From Marisa cornuarietis (lineage: Eukaryota; Mollusca; Gastropoda; Architaenioglossa; Ampullariidae), in the NCBI GenBank assembly GCA_004794655.1, contig SMMW01000521.1, positions 459,501-523,500 on the forward strand: a DNA stretch of 64,000 nucleotides, read 5' to 3'. The notes beneath the pieces were generated by a model that saw only the letters and a program-made list of their open reading frames with translations, was not told the origin of the DNA and did no database searches. This document shows, piece after piece, positions 53,533 through 64,000 of the stretch. A program made the position numbers and the translations under genes. Each line of letters begins with the position of its first letter. Within the stretch, counting starts at the first letter, position 1.

Positions 53533-56500
53533 ATGGCGTCTAGAAGTTTAGGTTATAAACTATTATTAGGTCTTGTGATTTGTGCTTCATCCCCAGGTGA
53601 ATGCTCTCGCTTTATTCTTTCCTTTGTAAAAGAAAAAGCATATGTTTACTCATATGCCCTATGAGTAAAATAGTTTTTTTAGCTACAGCTAGAACAATCA
53701 GTAGAGCTTTTCCTCTGATATTTTGGCGAACACTACAGACTACAGTACTCAATGAATGTCTAACAGTATCGCAATCCCGGAAGATAATATAATGAAGATA
53801 AGTTGCCCTACCGCGAGAGACAGTTATCACCGTGCCAGACAACGTTGTTTGAGAGTAGTTTTCTGGAACGTAGTCCTCATAGACAACCTACGGTTTAAAA
53901 ACGTTTCAGTTTTCATTTTAAAATAAAATATTTTCGTTCAATCTTTCTTTCTTTGACCTGTTATTTTCATTTTGTTGAATAATTTTCATTTCAATATAAT
54001 TTCTGTTATACAGTTGCAATTTTTTACAAATTTTTCCCACAAATTTCATATGTTCATTTTTAGTAAGATATTATCTAATTTACTTGGAGATTTGTTTAGT
54101 AATTGTATACCTGTTCTCATAATTTGAAGGGTTTTTTTTCAATATTTTACTGCAGTACTAGGCACAAGAACCAAAGAAAAGATCTACATTGATTTGGTTA
54201 CTCAGAATGCATGCTTCCGAATACTAAATGGAACACATCAGATTGGATGTTCCAGTAAGTACAAGAAGTTAAATCTTTTTGGGTTTTTAAATTTTGCATT
54301 TCTTGTTGGAGTGGAAAGTGTTGTAATTTGTTTGGGGGATTAGTCAAGTCATATTTAGTATAAACTGATAAAGATGTCTCTCATTTGAAAGAACTTGACT
54401 ATTTTAAAATTAGTGTACAAGAAATAAATGGTGCATATGCATTGAAATTTTCATATAATAAGCCATAACTGAAAAGTCAGTTTATTTTTGTGTCCCATAC
54501 TATTATAATACAAAAGAAAACCTAAATATTGAAGTGTGGGTGTGTTACAAATTTGCTGAAGTTTATTTTATTGCGCAGCTCCTCAAGGAGGAAATGTAGG
54601 AGTTGTGCACTATATGCAGACTGAGGAAGATTGGGATTGGGTGATTGATTCTGGTACACACGCACCATATGCTGCAGTCCTGGACTCTGTGAACTTTACA
54701 ACGTAAGTTGCTTCAAAGTAATAGGGATGTGTGATGGCAGTCCTTTATAACTGCATGAGAAAAGTATCCTATACTTAATTATTTATTACCTGAATTTTCT
54801 GTCATCAATTTTATTATTTTGTTACAGCTTCTACAGTACCTAGAAATTTTAACATAAGTAGTTGGTATTGGTAACCAAATGATGCAAAATGGAAAGTTTG
54901 GTTTTCTCTCTCTCTCTCTCTCTTTCTTTCTCTCTCACACACGCACACACACTTCCTCTCTGAAATTTCCACCCTCTAACTTTATTTTCAAGACTTCTTA
55001 ACAAAAAGCCCAGTTAGTATTTATTTGTAGATTCAGTGATTAGCCAGAGTCTTAATTCCTTAATCTGCATCTTTTTCAGAGAAAATGTACGAAAGCTGTC
55101 ACAGTCTAATCGAGTCAATGGAATAATTGTTATCAGCATCAACTTGACTGATCAGGAGCCATTCTCTGCAGACAAGTCCTGTCCAAATGATGCTTCTGGT
55201 AAGTTCTGGCATGAAACACTGAAGGGTTAAAATATGAACTCAGAGATTATTTCTGAGATATAGCCATGCGGGATTCCAGCAAAAAGGGTATTTGAGAGTC
55301 AGTGCCTGCAAAGCATTCTAGCTGACACATATTTTAACACAAATAAAGTACAAATAAATAATAATTGTCAGAATTAGTGGAAATCGATGATAACGATAAT
55401 TTCTCCTGACAGAGACTCCATTGGCATCAATATGAAAGCTGATAAAGGGAAATGCCGTGGATTTGACAGGCGGAGGCAATTTCAGTAATGGTTATGTGAG
55501 GGGTTGGTGATAAGGGGGTTAAAAATGTACATTAGAGAAGACACCATGGCTCACTCCTAGCACAATAGTTCATGTTACTTACAGAAAGGACAGAACTGGA
55601 TAGACTAAAAGCAACATAATGCAGAAAATGTCAATGTAACATAGTTTGATAAGTAAGAGTAATAAGAGAGTAAATAAAAACTTTATTGATTTGTCAGCAG
55701 CAGACACATTGTCTCTACAATCCTACTGTGTCAAAAATGAACAAGCATACACAACAAACTGATTTAAGTAATAAGTCATCAGCCGGTCACCGCTTGCAAA
55801 AAGTAAAAGAGGTTCACATTGGATTGGCTTAGATGTGGGTTGGGCTTCGCCAGTAAAAGAGGAGAATAAATTGAACCAAAATTGTTCCTTTTGATATCCA
55901 ATTATGATTGCTGGTGGAGATTATTAATAATAAAAGGAAGACATTTCTTATAGATTATTATTTTGTGTTATATTCTAGTGAACATCAGATAAACGCAATG
56001 GTCAATAGTAAAACTAGCAAAAATATTTTTATTTTATTTTGATGGGCTCTTTTTTATTTTGAATTGGCCTTTTTGGGGTCTATGTGTGTGTGTGTGGAGG
56101 GGGGGGGTCCTATAATAATCTGTGTGGTCACTTCTGTATATCTGCGCACCATTGCACTACACTATATGCCAATTTATAGATGTAGCCTCTAATGCTGCAA
56201 AAAGGTTGCAAATAAGCAACCACCTTACTGGGTAGTACATAGCTTAAGGTACCAAAAATAACTTGAACTGTTTAACATACATAAATACACAATATCTTAG
56301 AACAGTACTCTTGTGCAGTATCCAAGAATTTTTGTTTCCGCGTCAACCATCAGCCCTGGTTATACTATGTGCTTGACATTCTTCCTTTTCATCTATTTTG
56401 CTTCCTTTCCTAGGAATGTATGATGGGTGCAGTAAACTCCAGTGGAATTCCCCAGGCAAAGGCTTGATGTTTGATGACTTTGGGCTGGCCATGTTCTCGT

Positions 56501-59500
56501 TAACAGATGAAAATGACTACCAGAAACTTATTGAGAAGGTTAGCTCAGAGTTGTGGGCAGTCAGTAAGTAGATTAGCTAATTGTTTCTTGGGGATTTTTT
56601 TGAGAAGCTCTGTTTGTGTGTGCACCTGCCTGTATGCCCGCATGTGTGTGTATGTACATGCATGTGGTGAGAGAGTACCATTATTTTACACCCTTCCCTT
56701 ATTAGTTTTACTTCATATTCATCTCCTGTTTTAAGCATGGAGGGCCTGGTGTCATTATCATCCTCATTGTTATTGTTATAATTAAATACAAAAGTACCTC
56801 TACATACGAGTTAAATCCGTTCCACAACCGCGCTCACACATAAAAAAATTTATGTATTAAAACTATTTTCCCCATATAAAATAAAGGAAATAGGATTACT
56901 GCATTCCAAACCTCCCACAACACAATATTTATGTAAATACAGTATAATGTACAGTACTTTATAGTAAATGTTAATGGCACAATAATAGAAATAATATACA
57001 TAATAAAATAATAAAGGATATTTATATTTATCAATCTTACTTTGGAGGAGATGAAGGCTGTTGATAATGGAGGTAGGCAGATGGCGGGGGAGGAGGGCGG
57101 AGGTGGAGAGCAGACCGGTGCTGAATGAATCAGTTGATGAGACAACACTATTTACACTGTTTTTAACTTGAAACATTTAGATTTTCCCATTCTTTTTTAT
57201 GTCTTTACTCTATGACATATAAATGACTCAAGCTCGTATATCGAATTTCCGCTTCAAAATTTGCATTAATTTTTTGCTCTTATCTCGATTTACTGGTATA
57301 TTGGTTCACTCATATGTAGAGGGCTTACTGTAGATGCAGAAAATTTCAATTCTTTTTTCTTTGTCTTTCATTTGTATGTAGGAAAAATAAGATTGATGTA
57401 CAAATGAATGTAGTTTCATGAAGTAGGAGTAGTGGTGTTTATTTAGATCTTTTATCTTTTTAAAACAAATTCATAAAATAAACATGTTCATGGCAAAATT
57501 TTGAGAATATACCTGTCAGAACTCAAGCAAAACTGTCACCATAAATATTTATATTCTCAAAATTTCCCCAAGAAATGTTTGATAACTAATGGATGGAAAC
57601 CATTTTTCAGACTTTTGAATTATCTATTAAATATGAGGAATCAGTCTATGTGTTTTATCAGTATAGTGAGAAATGTGTGTTTTACTTTGGAACAGTGCTA
57701 TATCCCATTCAACAAGCCACAAAATGGAAAGCCTAGATCATACCCCTTGTGCGCTATTCAGCTTAATTCAGCTATGAGAGGGGCCAAGGATTCTGAAACC
57801 TGCATCCGTCGTTCAAACTTAGTAACCAATCTGAACCCTTCAAAATACTGTGACCCAATGGGGGATGAAAACATTGTAACCACACTGAAAGCTGTTCAGA
57901 ATAATGAGACACGTGGTAATAACTCAGTCATTGTCATAGCAGCAAGGGTAAGTCAGTCCTTAAACCTCGTTTTTTTTCTCATAACTTTTCTTTTCCTTTT
58001 TCATTATACCAGGAATACATGCAACTTGTATTACAAGATAAGATGATGAGCTGTCTGGTGTTTGGAGTGTGCGTTTGGCATAGTTCAGCATAATTGTGCT
58101 CCTTGGTGTAGAGAATGTGATTCATAAGGAAACCTTGCTGTACTCTCTGTTCTTGATCTCTCTTCATTTTCCATCTACACATTTTCACATTCTGCTCTTC
58201 ATGTTGACACTTGGTCTCATCATTTCTGTCATCTTTATTTCCTGTTTACACATCTGTTTTCTTATTATTTTCTTTCACTTTCTTCATTTCCTTGTCATGA
58301 AACAACTATTGCTGTCGATTTGTTCTATTTATTCTGCATACATGATAATTTAAGTACTGACAGGAGTGAAGTATAGTGTGGGTGCTGTTCACTTTGTATG
58401 TGGAGAAGAGAACTTATTGTACAAAGATGTATATATAGTAATGCATATAGTGGTGCAGTTGGTATTGTGCAATTGGTGATTGTCACAAAGTTGTGCGACT
58501 CTTTCAGGCCTGTTCCTCATGCAGTGTCCTTTGGTAAGATAAATTCTGATTGCTTATCTGCATGTTGCAGTTGTTGATGACAGGTGCCCCCACTGTTTCA
58601 TTTGATGCTATCTTGCAGCTGGACACCATGGGCATCTTTCACAATGAATATCCTGGTGCAGACAGTCCTGTCACGGGTCTGGTCACCCTGCTGGCCACAG
58701 CAAAAGCATTGTGGAGCCAGCGGGCATTCATACTCAACCAGACAAACTCTAGCGACATCATGTTCACATTTTTCCAAGGGGTGAGTTGTGCACTGCCAAT
58801 TTTTTTTGTGGGGGGTGGTGTTATTTGTTTTGTTTTGATTTACTTTTTTGTACTAAAGACAATTTGTCAATAATCCCCTGTAAAAAGTGGAAGTTCAAAT
58901 TGTCTGATAACTACATCACCAGTTCTGTACATTGCATTTCTGTACATCATTACTATAGTGCTTATAGGCTTGATGGAGAGTAAATGATCCTTGCAATGGA
59001 ATCACAACTGTTTTTGTTGGCATTTTCTAATATTTTATTATTCTGATAAGACATTCTCTTCATCTATGCTTTACAGCACCATTCCCACCCCACTTCATCT
59101 CCAACCAACAACACTCTCTCTCACATATCGTGCTGTCATTCATTTCACATTCTTTCCTACAGGAAGCATTTGACTATATAGGCTCTAGTCGTATGGTTTA
59201 CGACATGGAAAAGGGGAATTTCCCAGCTAGAGGCAGCTCAGCCATACAGAAGATTAATCTGAAACATATTGCCCAGTTCATTGAGCTCAATCAGGTTGGC
59301 CTCCGAAGCGATAACAACAGCCTGTGGCTTCATGTGGACCAAAAGGTCATAAACGGAACAAAGGTATGTCTGCATGCCAGCAAAGAGCATGGGTGAAAAG
59401 AAGGCATGTTTGGAAGTTTGTGTCCTTGTGTCAGTTTGTATTGTCTGGTGTGATACATGCCTAGTGAGGTAAGCATACCTTCCAGAGCTAATGTAGCATA

Positions 59501-62500
59501 TGGTGATGACTGAGAGCTGCTCATGCCAAACTCTTGGTGCTAAATAATAGAAAAGAAATATTTAGCCAGCTTCTCCTGCCCTGACTTTTGGAATTTTTTT
59601 GCTCCGTTCTTTTCAGTTTTTGACAACATTTGAAGTTTCTAAGTCCAGTCTCAAAAACTCGATCATCTCTTTGAAGACAACCTTGTGTAGCTGCCAAGCT
59701 CTTCTGCTCACTCCTCGCTTCTCTGTCTTGTTCTCCGTGTCACCAATACAATAAGGATTTACTATCCTGGTTTCAGATCTCATCTCAGGCACGCTGTTGG
59801 GCAGTCCAGTGGCCCAGCAGTTAGCGCCTGTCACCAATACAGTGAAGGTTGGCTGTCCTGTATTCAGCTCTCGTCTCAGGCATGCTGTTCTTTCTCTGCA
59901 TGTGGCATTTGTTAACAGGGAGGGCTGCCTTGTCGTGATATAGTCTTAGTTGCTGGCTCGGCATAAAATACCGATCCTCTCCCTCCCCTCGGGCAACTTT
60001 TTTTTAACCTGCTTAAGCAGATTTATCCTTCAAAATATATTTGTATGTTTATTGTAGAGTTTTAAAAAGTTATTATTGTTGCTTCGTTTTTTTCATTTAA
60101 AGCCATGGATACAGATACTAAAAAATGTAAGCACGCCCAACATAACCTTAACGGAAGCGGACCCTTCAGGCAAACAACAGTTGCCGCCAGCATCGCTTCA
60201 GCAGTTTCTCATGAAACGTTCCGACATTCCTTCAGTGGTTATCACTGATCATCAGCATGAATATACCAACAGGTAAATGTAAACGTGTAGTTAGGAATCG
60301 ACCATGCTTGATCCCTTCACTGACCGCGCCCCGACGCACATTTCTTCTTAACTCCAGATGTACTGAAATACCAATTTTTAATGGCTTGGCTTATATCCTG
60401 AATTTTTAATCTGTAGAGTTACTTTAAAATTCTAATTCTGTAACACATCCTGATCAGATTAAAACTTTAATACCTTGTTAACCTAACCGCTATTCCTGGG
60501 AAGTTAGGGTTTAGTGCAGGGAAGTGTAGTTGAAATGAGCGCTTTTTTGTTTTCATTGCCCGTACATTAGTGCTACCAGGGACAAATTGTTGCCCTTTCA
60601 GTTTGTATCGATTATAAGTTAGTGCTGCCGTCCTTATCTGCTTTTACCATCAACAAAATGATCTGTTTTTTTCCATCAGAGGGAGTTCACTGGGCATGGT
60701 GGGAGAAATTCTACTTAATAGACAGCCTTTTCATAAGGGGAGAAGGGGTCTGGGGGGGGACTAATAGCTAGGGACCATAGTTACAAAGCAAGAGTAAGAC
60801 ATTTCACCTGGGCAATGACTGTTGTAAACATGGGTCTTAATCGAAATGGTCGCAGGTATTATAACAGTCGCCTGGACTTACCCAGTCACATTGGTGCTAC
60901 AGACTATCTGAATGACAACTCCACAGAAGGGTACAATGCCTCGACAGCTCTGTCCCAGCATATTACAGCATTGGCCACAACTCTTGCACGATACCTGTTC
61001 ACAGCTGCCACTGGAGAGAAACCTACAGGTCAGCAGTCAGCTGACCTTGAAGCTGATGTTACAGAAGTAAGAGCTAACTCTTTTACTTGTTTGCTATTTT
61101 ATTTGGTGGCTTCTTAGTGTTGTTCTGTTTGTGACAAAGGAGTATCATTTTTGTGATGATGAAAGACTTGTTTGTCTGATTTGTTTCTGTCACCTCTCTC
61201 TCTCTCTCACTTTAGCATTCCCTACCCCTTGATAGTTAGGTACTCAATCCTAACAGCAAAGTCAACTGTGGGAAATTTGCTGCTCCACATAGGTATCAAG
61301 CCAGCGTGCCTCTAAGTTCAGACGCCAGTGTTCTAATCACTCAGCTGTCTGCGTCCTCAATCAGAAGAAAACATTCCTTTTCATATAATTAAGCTCTAAC
61401 ATTACTCATTAATTAGTATCCTTTACTACATTTCTCTGGATGGAAAGGTTATGATGTTCATAGACCAAAATTATTAGTGTGAGAGTTTTTTTCCTGTTAT
61501 GTGTTGGAGTTTGCTGGGCATACTTTTGTCTTCATAAATGGAGGCTGATCTGTAAAGCCCAAAAACACATTTTGATTGCTTCATTAGAGGTTGATTTTGG
61601 ATTTTAATGTTCAGACTGTTTTCACAATTTCTTTCCATTTATTCTTTATTGAGATCAGGTATTGTAGATCCGTGGCAAGCATTCATCCATAATAGAAAAT
61701 GCTGCACCATAAAGCTCTTATTATTCTTGTCATTTTTCCTCTGTAGGTAAACAACATGCTGTATTGTTTCCTGGTCAGTCCACAGTGTGAGCTGTTCAAC
61801 ACAGCAGTCAGTCCCACAGATGCTGCAAGTCTCAGTGAGTAGCTACATAGAATGTTTTTAATGGGAGATGAGAGGTTTGCACCAGAATGAGCACTGAGTG
61901 GCTGGATGGGTTACTAAAAATGTCTGTTGTAATCTTTCATTTGTTTCCAGCATTCATGTATTGTTCATTCTGCATAGGCTATGAACATCTATGTTTATTC
62001 TTGGAATAAAAGGGGCGTTTTTGCCTAAAGGGGTAGAGGGTGACTGCTTTCCATCTCTTTTTGTCATTTGCCAATAGATTTTTATCACACTTTGTGTCTG
62101 CCGTTGATCTGTGCACCTGTTACACCACTTGCTTTCATCTTATTGTTTTTCTCTGCCTTCATCAGGTTTCTTCTATTTATAGGCTACTTCATTGACTGGT
62201 GCCCTCTACTGCACATCTGCGTCATCTTGCTGTTGCTTTGGGGTTTTTTTGGTTTTTTTTGCTGTGTCAGCAACATAGGTTGAACTCCAGAATCTCTTTT
62301 CTGCAATTGCTCCATGACTTTCTGGACTGTTAATGCAACTGCTACGCCATTTATCTTTGTGCAAATCAGAATTGACAGCTGTGCATGTGGTCTGCAGTCT
62401 TACGTCTCTGTGACTGTCAGAACCTGTGTTACCGCTTTGCAGTCTTGAGTTTGTTTGTGCTATGACTACTCAGTATTTTTTGCTGGTTACATAGGTTACC

Positions 62501-63185
62501 TCACCTTTTTCATTTTTTATGCTGTCCTAACCCATCATTCTTCATGTGCAGGTTTTTTTTGTCTTGTATTTATGTCTGCTAATGTATCTCTTTATTCATT
62601 TGCTCTCATGTTTTGGTCTGTGCTGGTATATGTGTTATATGAATTTTCTGTCTTTTTTGTGTCTTTCTTTTGTAAACTGAATTGAGCCCTCTGTTAAGTA
62701 AGTAAGAACACTGTATAAATTCCAGTTATTAATAGTAAGAGAAAGCTTCCATCTCTTTCTTCCTCCCCTCTCCATTCTATATTTATATGTATATTCTTAA
62801 TATTGCATTGGTTGTTGTGATATGTTCATGGTAATTTTCAGAAAATGAGAAACAGCACTGAAGTGATTTCCACATTTCTGCATCAAGAGAGCTGTGTGTG
62901 TGGGGGTCTGTTATGTGTTTAAATGTGTTTGGTATGTTTGTGTATGTATGTGTGTATCTATAGATGTGTCTGGGTGAACATATTAGTACAATCTACAATA
63001 CCTATTTACTTGTTGTTTTACTTGCTCAAGATAAAGCCCAGAAACCATTCCCATTCTACGTGAGTGTTGTTCAGCCCATAAACCAAGTTACCCAGCTGAC
63101 ACGAGCAATCCTGGCATACTACACAGGTGAAAAGGTGAATGGGGTAGATCAAGAGAGTCGTTGTGGAGCAACTGATGGAGACAAG
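53533..63185 (+). CDS. NCSTN: Nicastrin, gamma-secretase subunit (3' end beyond window)
   Basis: Nicastrin is the type I membrane glycoprotein that gates substrate entry to the presenilin gamma-secretase complex. Twelve exons are readable: 53533-53596, 54156-54254, 54579-54702, 55080-55198, 56414-56538, 57696-57947, 58619-58780, 59163-59363, 60103-60272, 60856-61066, 61747-61834 and 63031-63185. All have GT-AG borders and compatible phases and give 590 residues with no stop. Exon 1 codes a hydrophobic signal peptide. Diagnostic stretches are [47 protein letters not shown], and [18 protein letters not shown] at about residue 316, the DYIGSS region of the degenerate aminopeptidase-like domain. 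PPASLQQFL follows. The C-terminal ectodomain, TM helix and stop lie to the right of the window. Several N-glycosylation sequons are present. The exon 12 donor (GTGCAA) is weak. Confidence 0.93.
56788..57335. mobile_element. MITE-like DNA element in nicastrin intron 5
   Basis: The left end CCTCTACATACGAGT and the right end ACTCATATGTAGAGG are near-perfect inverted repeats. Interior subterminal sequence (AATCCGTTCCACAACCGCGC, CTCGTATATCGAATTTC) is of MITE style. I could not see a clear target-site duplication. Confidence 0.5.
59741..59998 (+). mobile_element. tRNA-derived SINE with truncated tandem head
   Basis: From 59799, AGTGGCCCAGCAGTTAGCGC looks like a tRNA A box and CCTGTATTCAGCTCTCG like a decayed B box. 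A body with TTGCTGGCTCGGC follows, then a CCTCTCCCTCCCCTCGGGC tail. 59741-59798 is a second partial head repeating CACCAATACA...CTCAGGCACGCTGTT. It lies in nicastrin intron 8. Confidence 0.65.
61235..61358 (-). mobile_element. tRNA-derived SINE head, antisense in nicastrin intron 10
   Basis: On the minus strand CAGCTGAGTGATTAGAACAC (A-box-like) is followed after about 35 bases by CTGGCTTGATACC (B-box-like), then a body with CCCACAGTTGACTTTGCTG. It differs in sequence from the SINE at 59.8 kb. Confidence 0.6.
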
Positions 63186-63604
63186 GTGCAACATTTTTTG
63201 CTGATTTTACTTTTACATCCTTTTTGTGCAGTCTGATCTCGTCAGCTTTGAAAGATTACTGTATATACATTATTAGCTATTAAGTTTATTTCTTCCTGCA
63301 CAGTTTGCACCTGCGAATGTGAATGTCTTCATAGCTACAGCTCTATTGCATCAATACACCCGTATTAAATGAGTTAAGCTTTCAAGATGGCACCGTATAG
63401 AAATGGTGACAGGATGGTGTGTCTGATTGTAGAGTTCTTTGAGAGAACCAGATGTGTACTAGTGTACAGTCAAGAGGACTTGCTACTTGTGAAAACCACC
63501 GTTGACTTGTATGTGTTTTCTCCTGTGATTTGTCCTACAAGGCTGTCTCACCTGTACCAAGCTGGAGGTACTAACAGTCCCTGCTGTGCCAACATTCATG
63601 TGCA

Positions 63605-64000
63605 GATGGACATCATCAGGTCTTGCATCACTTTCTGTGAGAACTGTACATTCCAACATGCCACACCAAGCCTTGTGCCTACAACAAACTGTGGATCAGT
63701 GTCAGTCTGAAGGATAAACTGAAGGCAAAATATGATGCATATAGGTGAGATGAATCTGCAGCATTCAGCCAAGCTAAATATGATCCACAGACAACCTACA
63801 CAAAGGAAAGAGGGTTGCAAACTCATTTCAATTTCGGTCTGGCAACTCCCAAGGTGTGAGGCAAGGCCTGCAAACCATCACTGACTACAAAAGGAAGGTG
63901 TTGCCAGCTGATGAGGTCTGCATCTTCCCTTACAGGCTGAATGAGTTCTTGTTTACTTTGGCCAGAACATTAACACACCACATCCCAGCCACCAGCTTCC
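63605..64000 (+). mobile_element. Non-LTR retrotransposon relic, linker before RT (CR1/L2-like)
   Basis: Shifted plus-strand frames read MDIIRSCITFCENC, then KLKAKYDAYR, FSQAKYD, NSQGV, and QGLQTITDYKRKVLPADE followed by an RLNEF stretch. The ITDYK and FCEN blocks in this order are typical of the region between endonuclease and reverse transcriptase in CR1/Rex-type LINEs. Stops and frameshifts show it is dead. It lies after nicastrin exon 12, presumably in the next intron, and runs off the window. Confidence 0.65.

Noticed and set aside
57501..58046. Long open frame beginning upstream of nicastrin exon 6 as a separate gene
   Set aside because: The conserved part starts exactly at the exon 6 acceptor (57696) and belongs to nicastrin; the rest is intron.

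Overview
The window is animal nuclear DNA, most likely from a mollusc and probably a gastropod. It has spliced genes with GT-AG introns, a metazoan nicastrin gene, AT-rich intergenic DNA, many long TG, CA and GAT microsatellites, tRNA-derived SINEs, and decayed non-LTR and DNA transposons. The taxon is inferred from repeat style and receptor type; no marker gene fixes it.

From 1 to about 50.4 kb the minus strand carries a head-to-tail cluster of nine rhodopsin-like (class A) GPCR genes, called GPCR-1 to GPCR-9 here from left to right, plus the relic of a tenth. The genes share one layout: a 5' non-coding exon (recognisable in GPCR-2 to -6), one large exon coding the N-terminus through TM6 (about 455-485 codons), a phase-2 intron with a GTGAGT or GTAAGT donor, and a short last exon coding ECL3, TM7 with an NPFxY motif, and the tail. 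All have DRR(R/H)R where DRY is usual, and a very long, fast-diverging third intracellular loop. GPCR-2, -3, -4, -7 and -8 look intact. GPCR-1 is cut by the window edge. GPCR-5 has an early frameshift and an in-frame stop. GPCR-6 has a GAT microsatellite and stops in the third loop. GPCR-9 has a one-base frame change in the same loop. At 5.3-5.8 kb only a TM7 exon and a scrap of TM4 remain. The duplicated unit includes the 5' exon, its intron and the AT-rich 3' flank, so whole genes were duplicated. The ligand cannot be read from sequence; a peptide or chemosensory role is inference.

From 50.4 to 53.5 kb there is no recognised gene. This stretch holds a 91-bp inverted repeat and a 180-bp hAT-type MITE with an 8-bp target-site duplication.

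From 53.5 kb to the right edge the plus strand carries nicastrin, the large glycoprotein subunit of gamma-secretase. Twelve exons code 590 residues from the signal peptide through the DYIGSS region. The last exons, with the transmembrane segment, lie beyond the window. Its introns hold SINEs, a MITE and a decayed LINE fragment. Nothing suggests a functional link between nicastrin and the receptor cluster.
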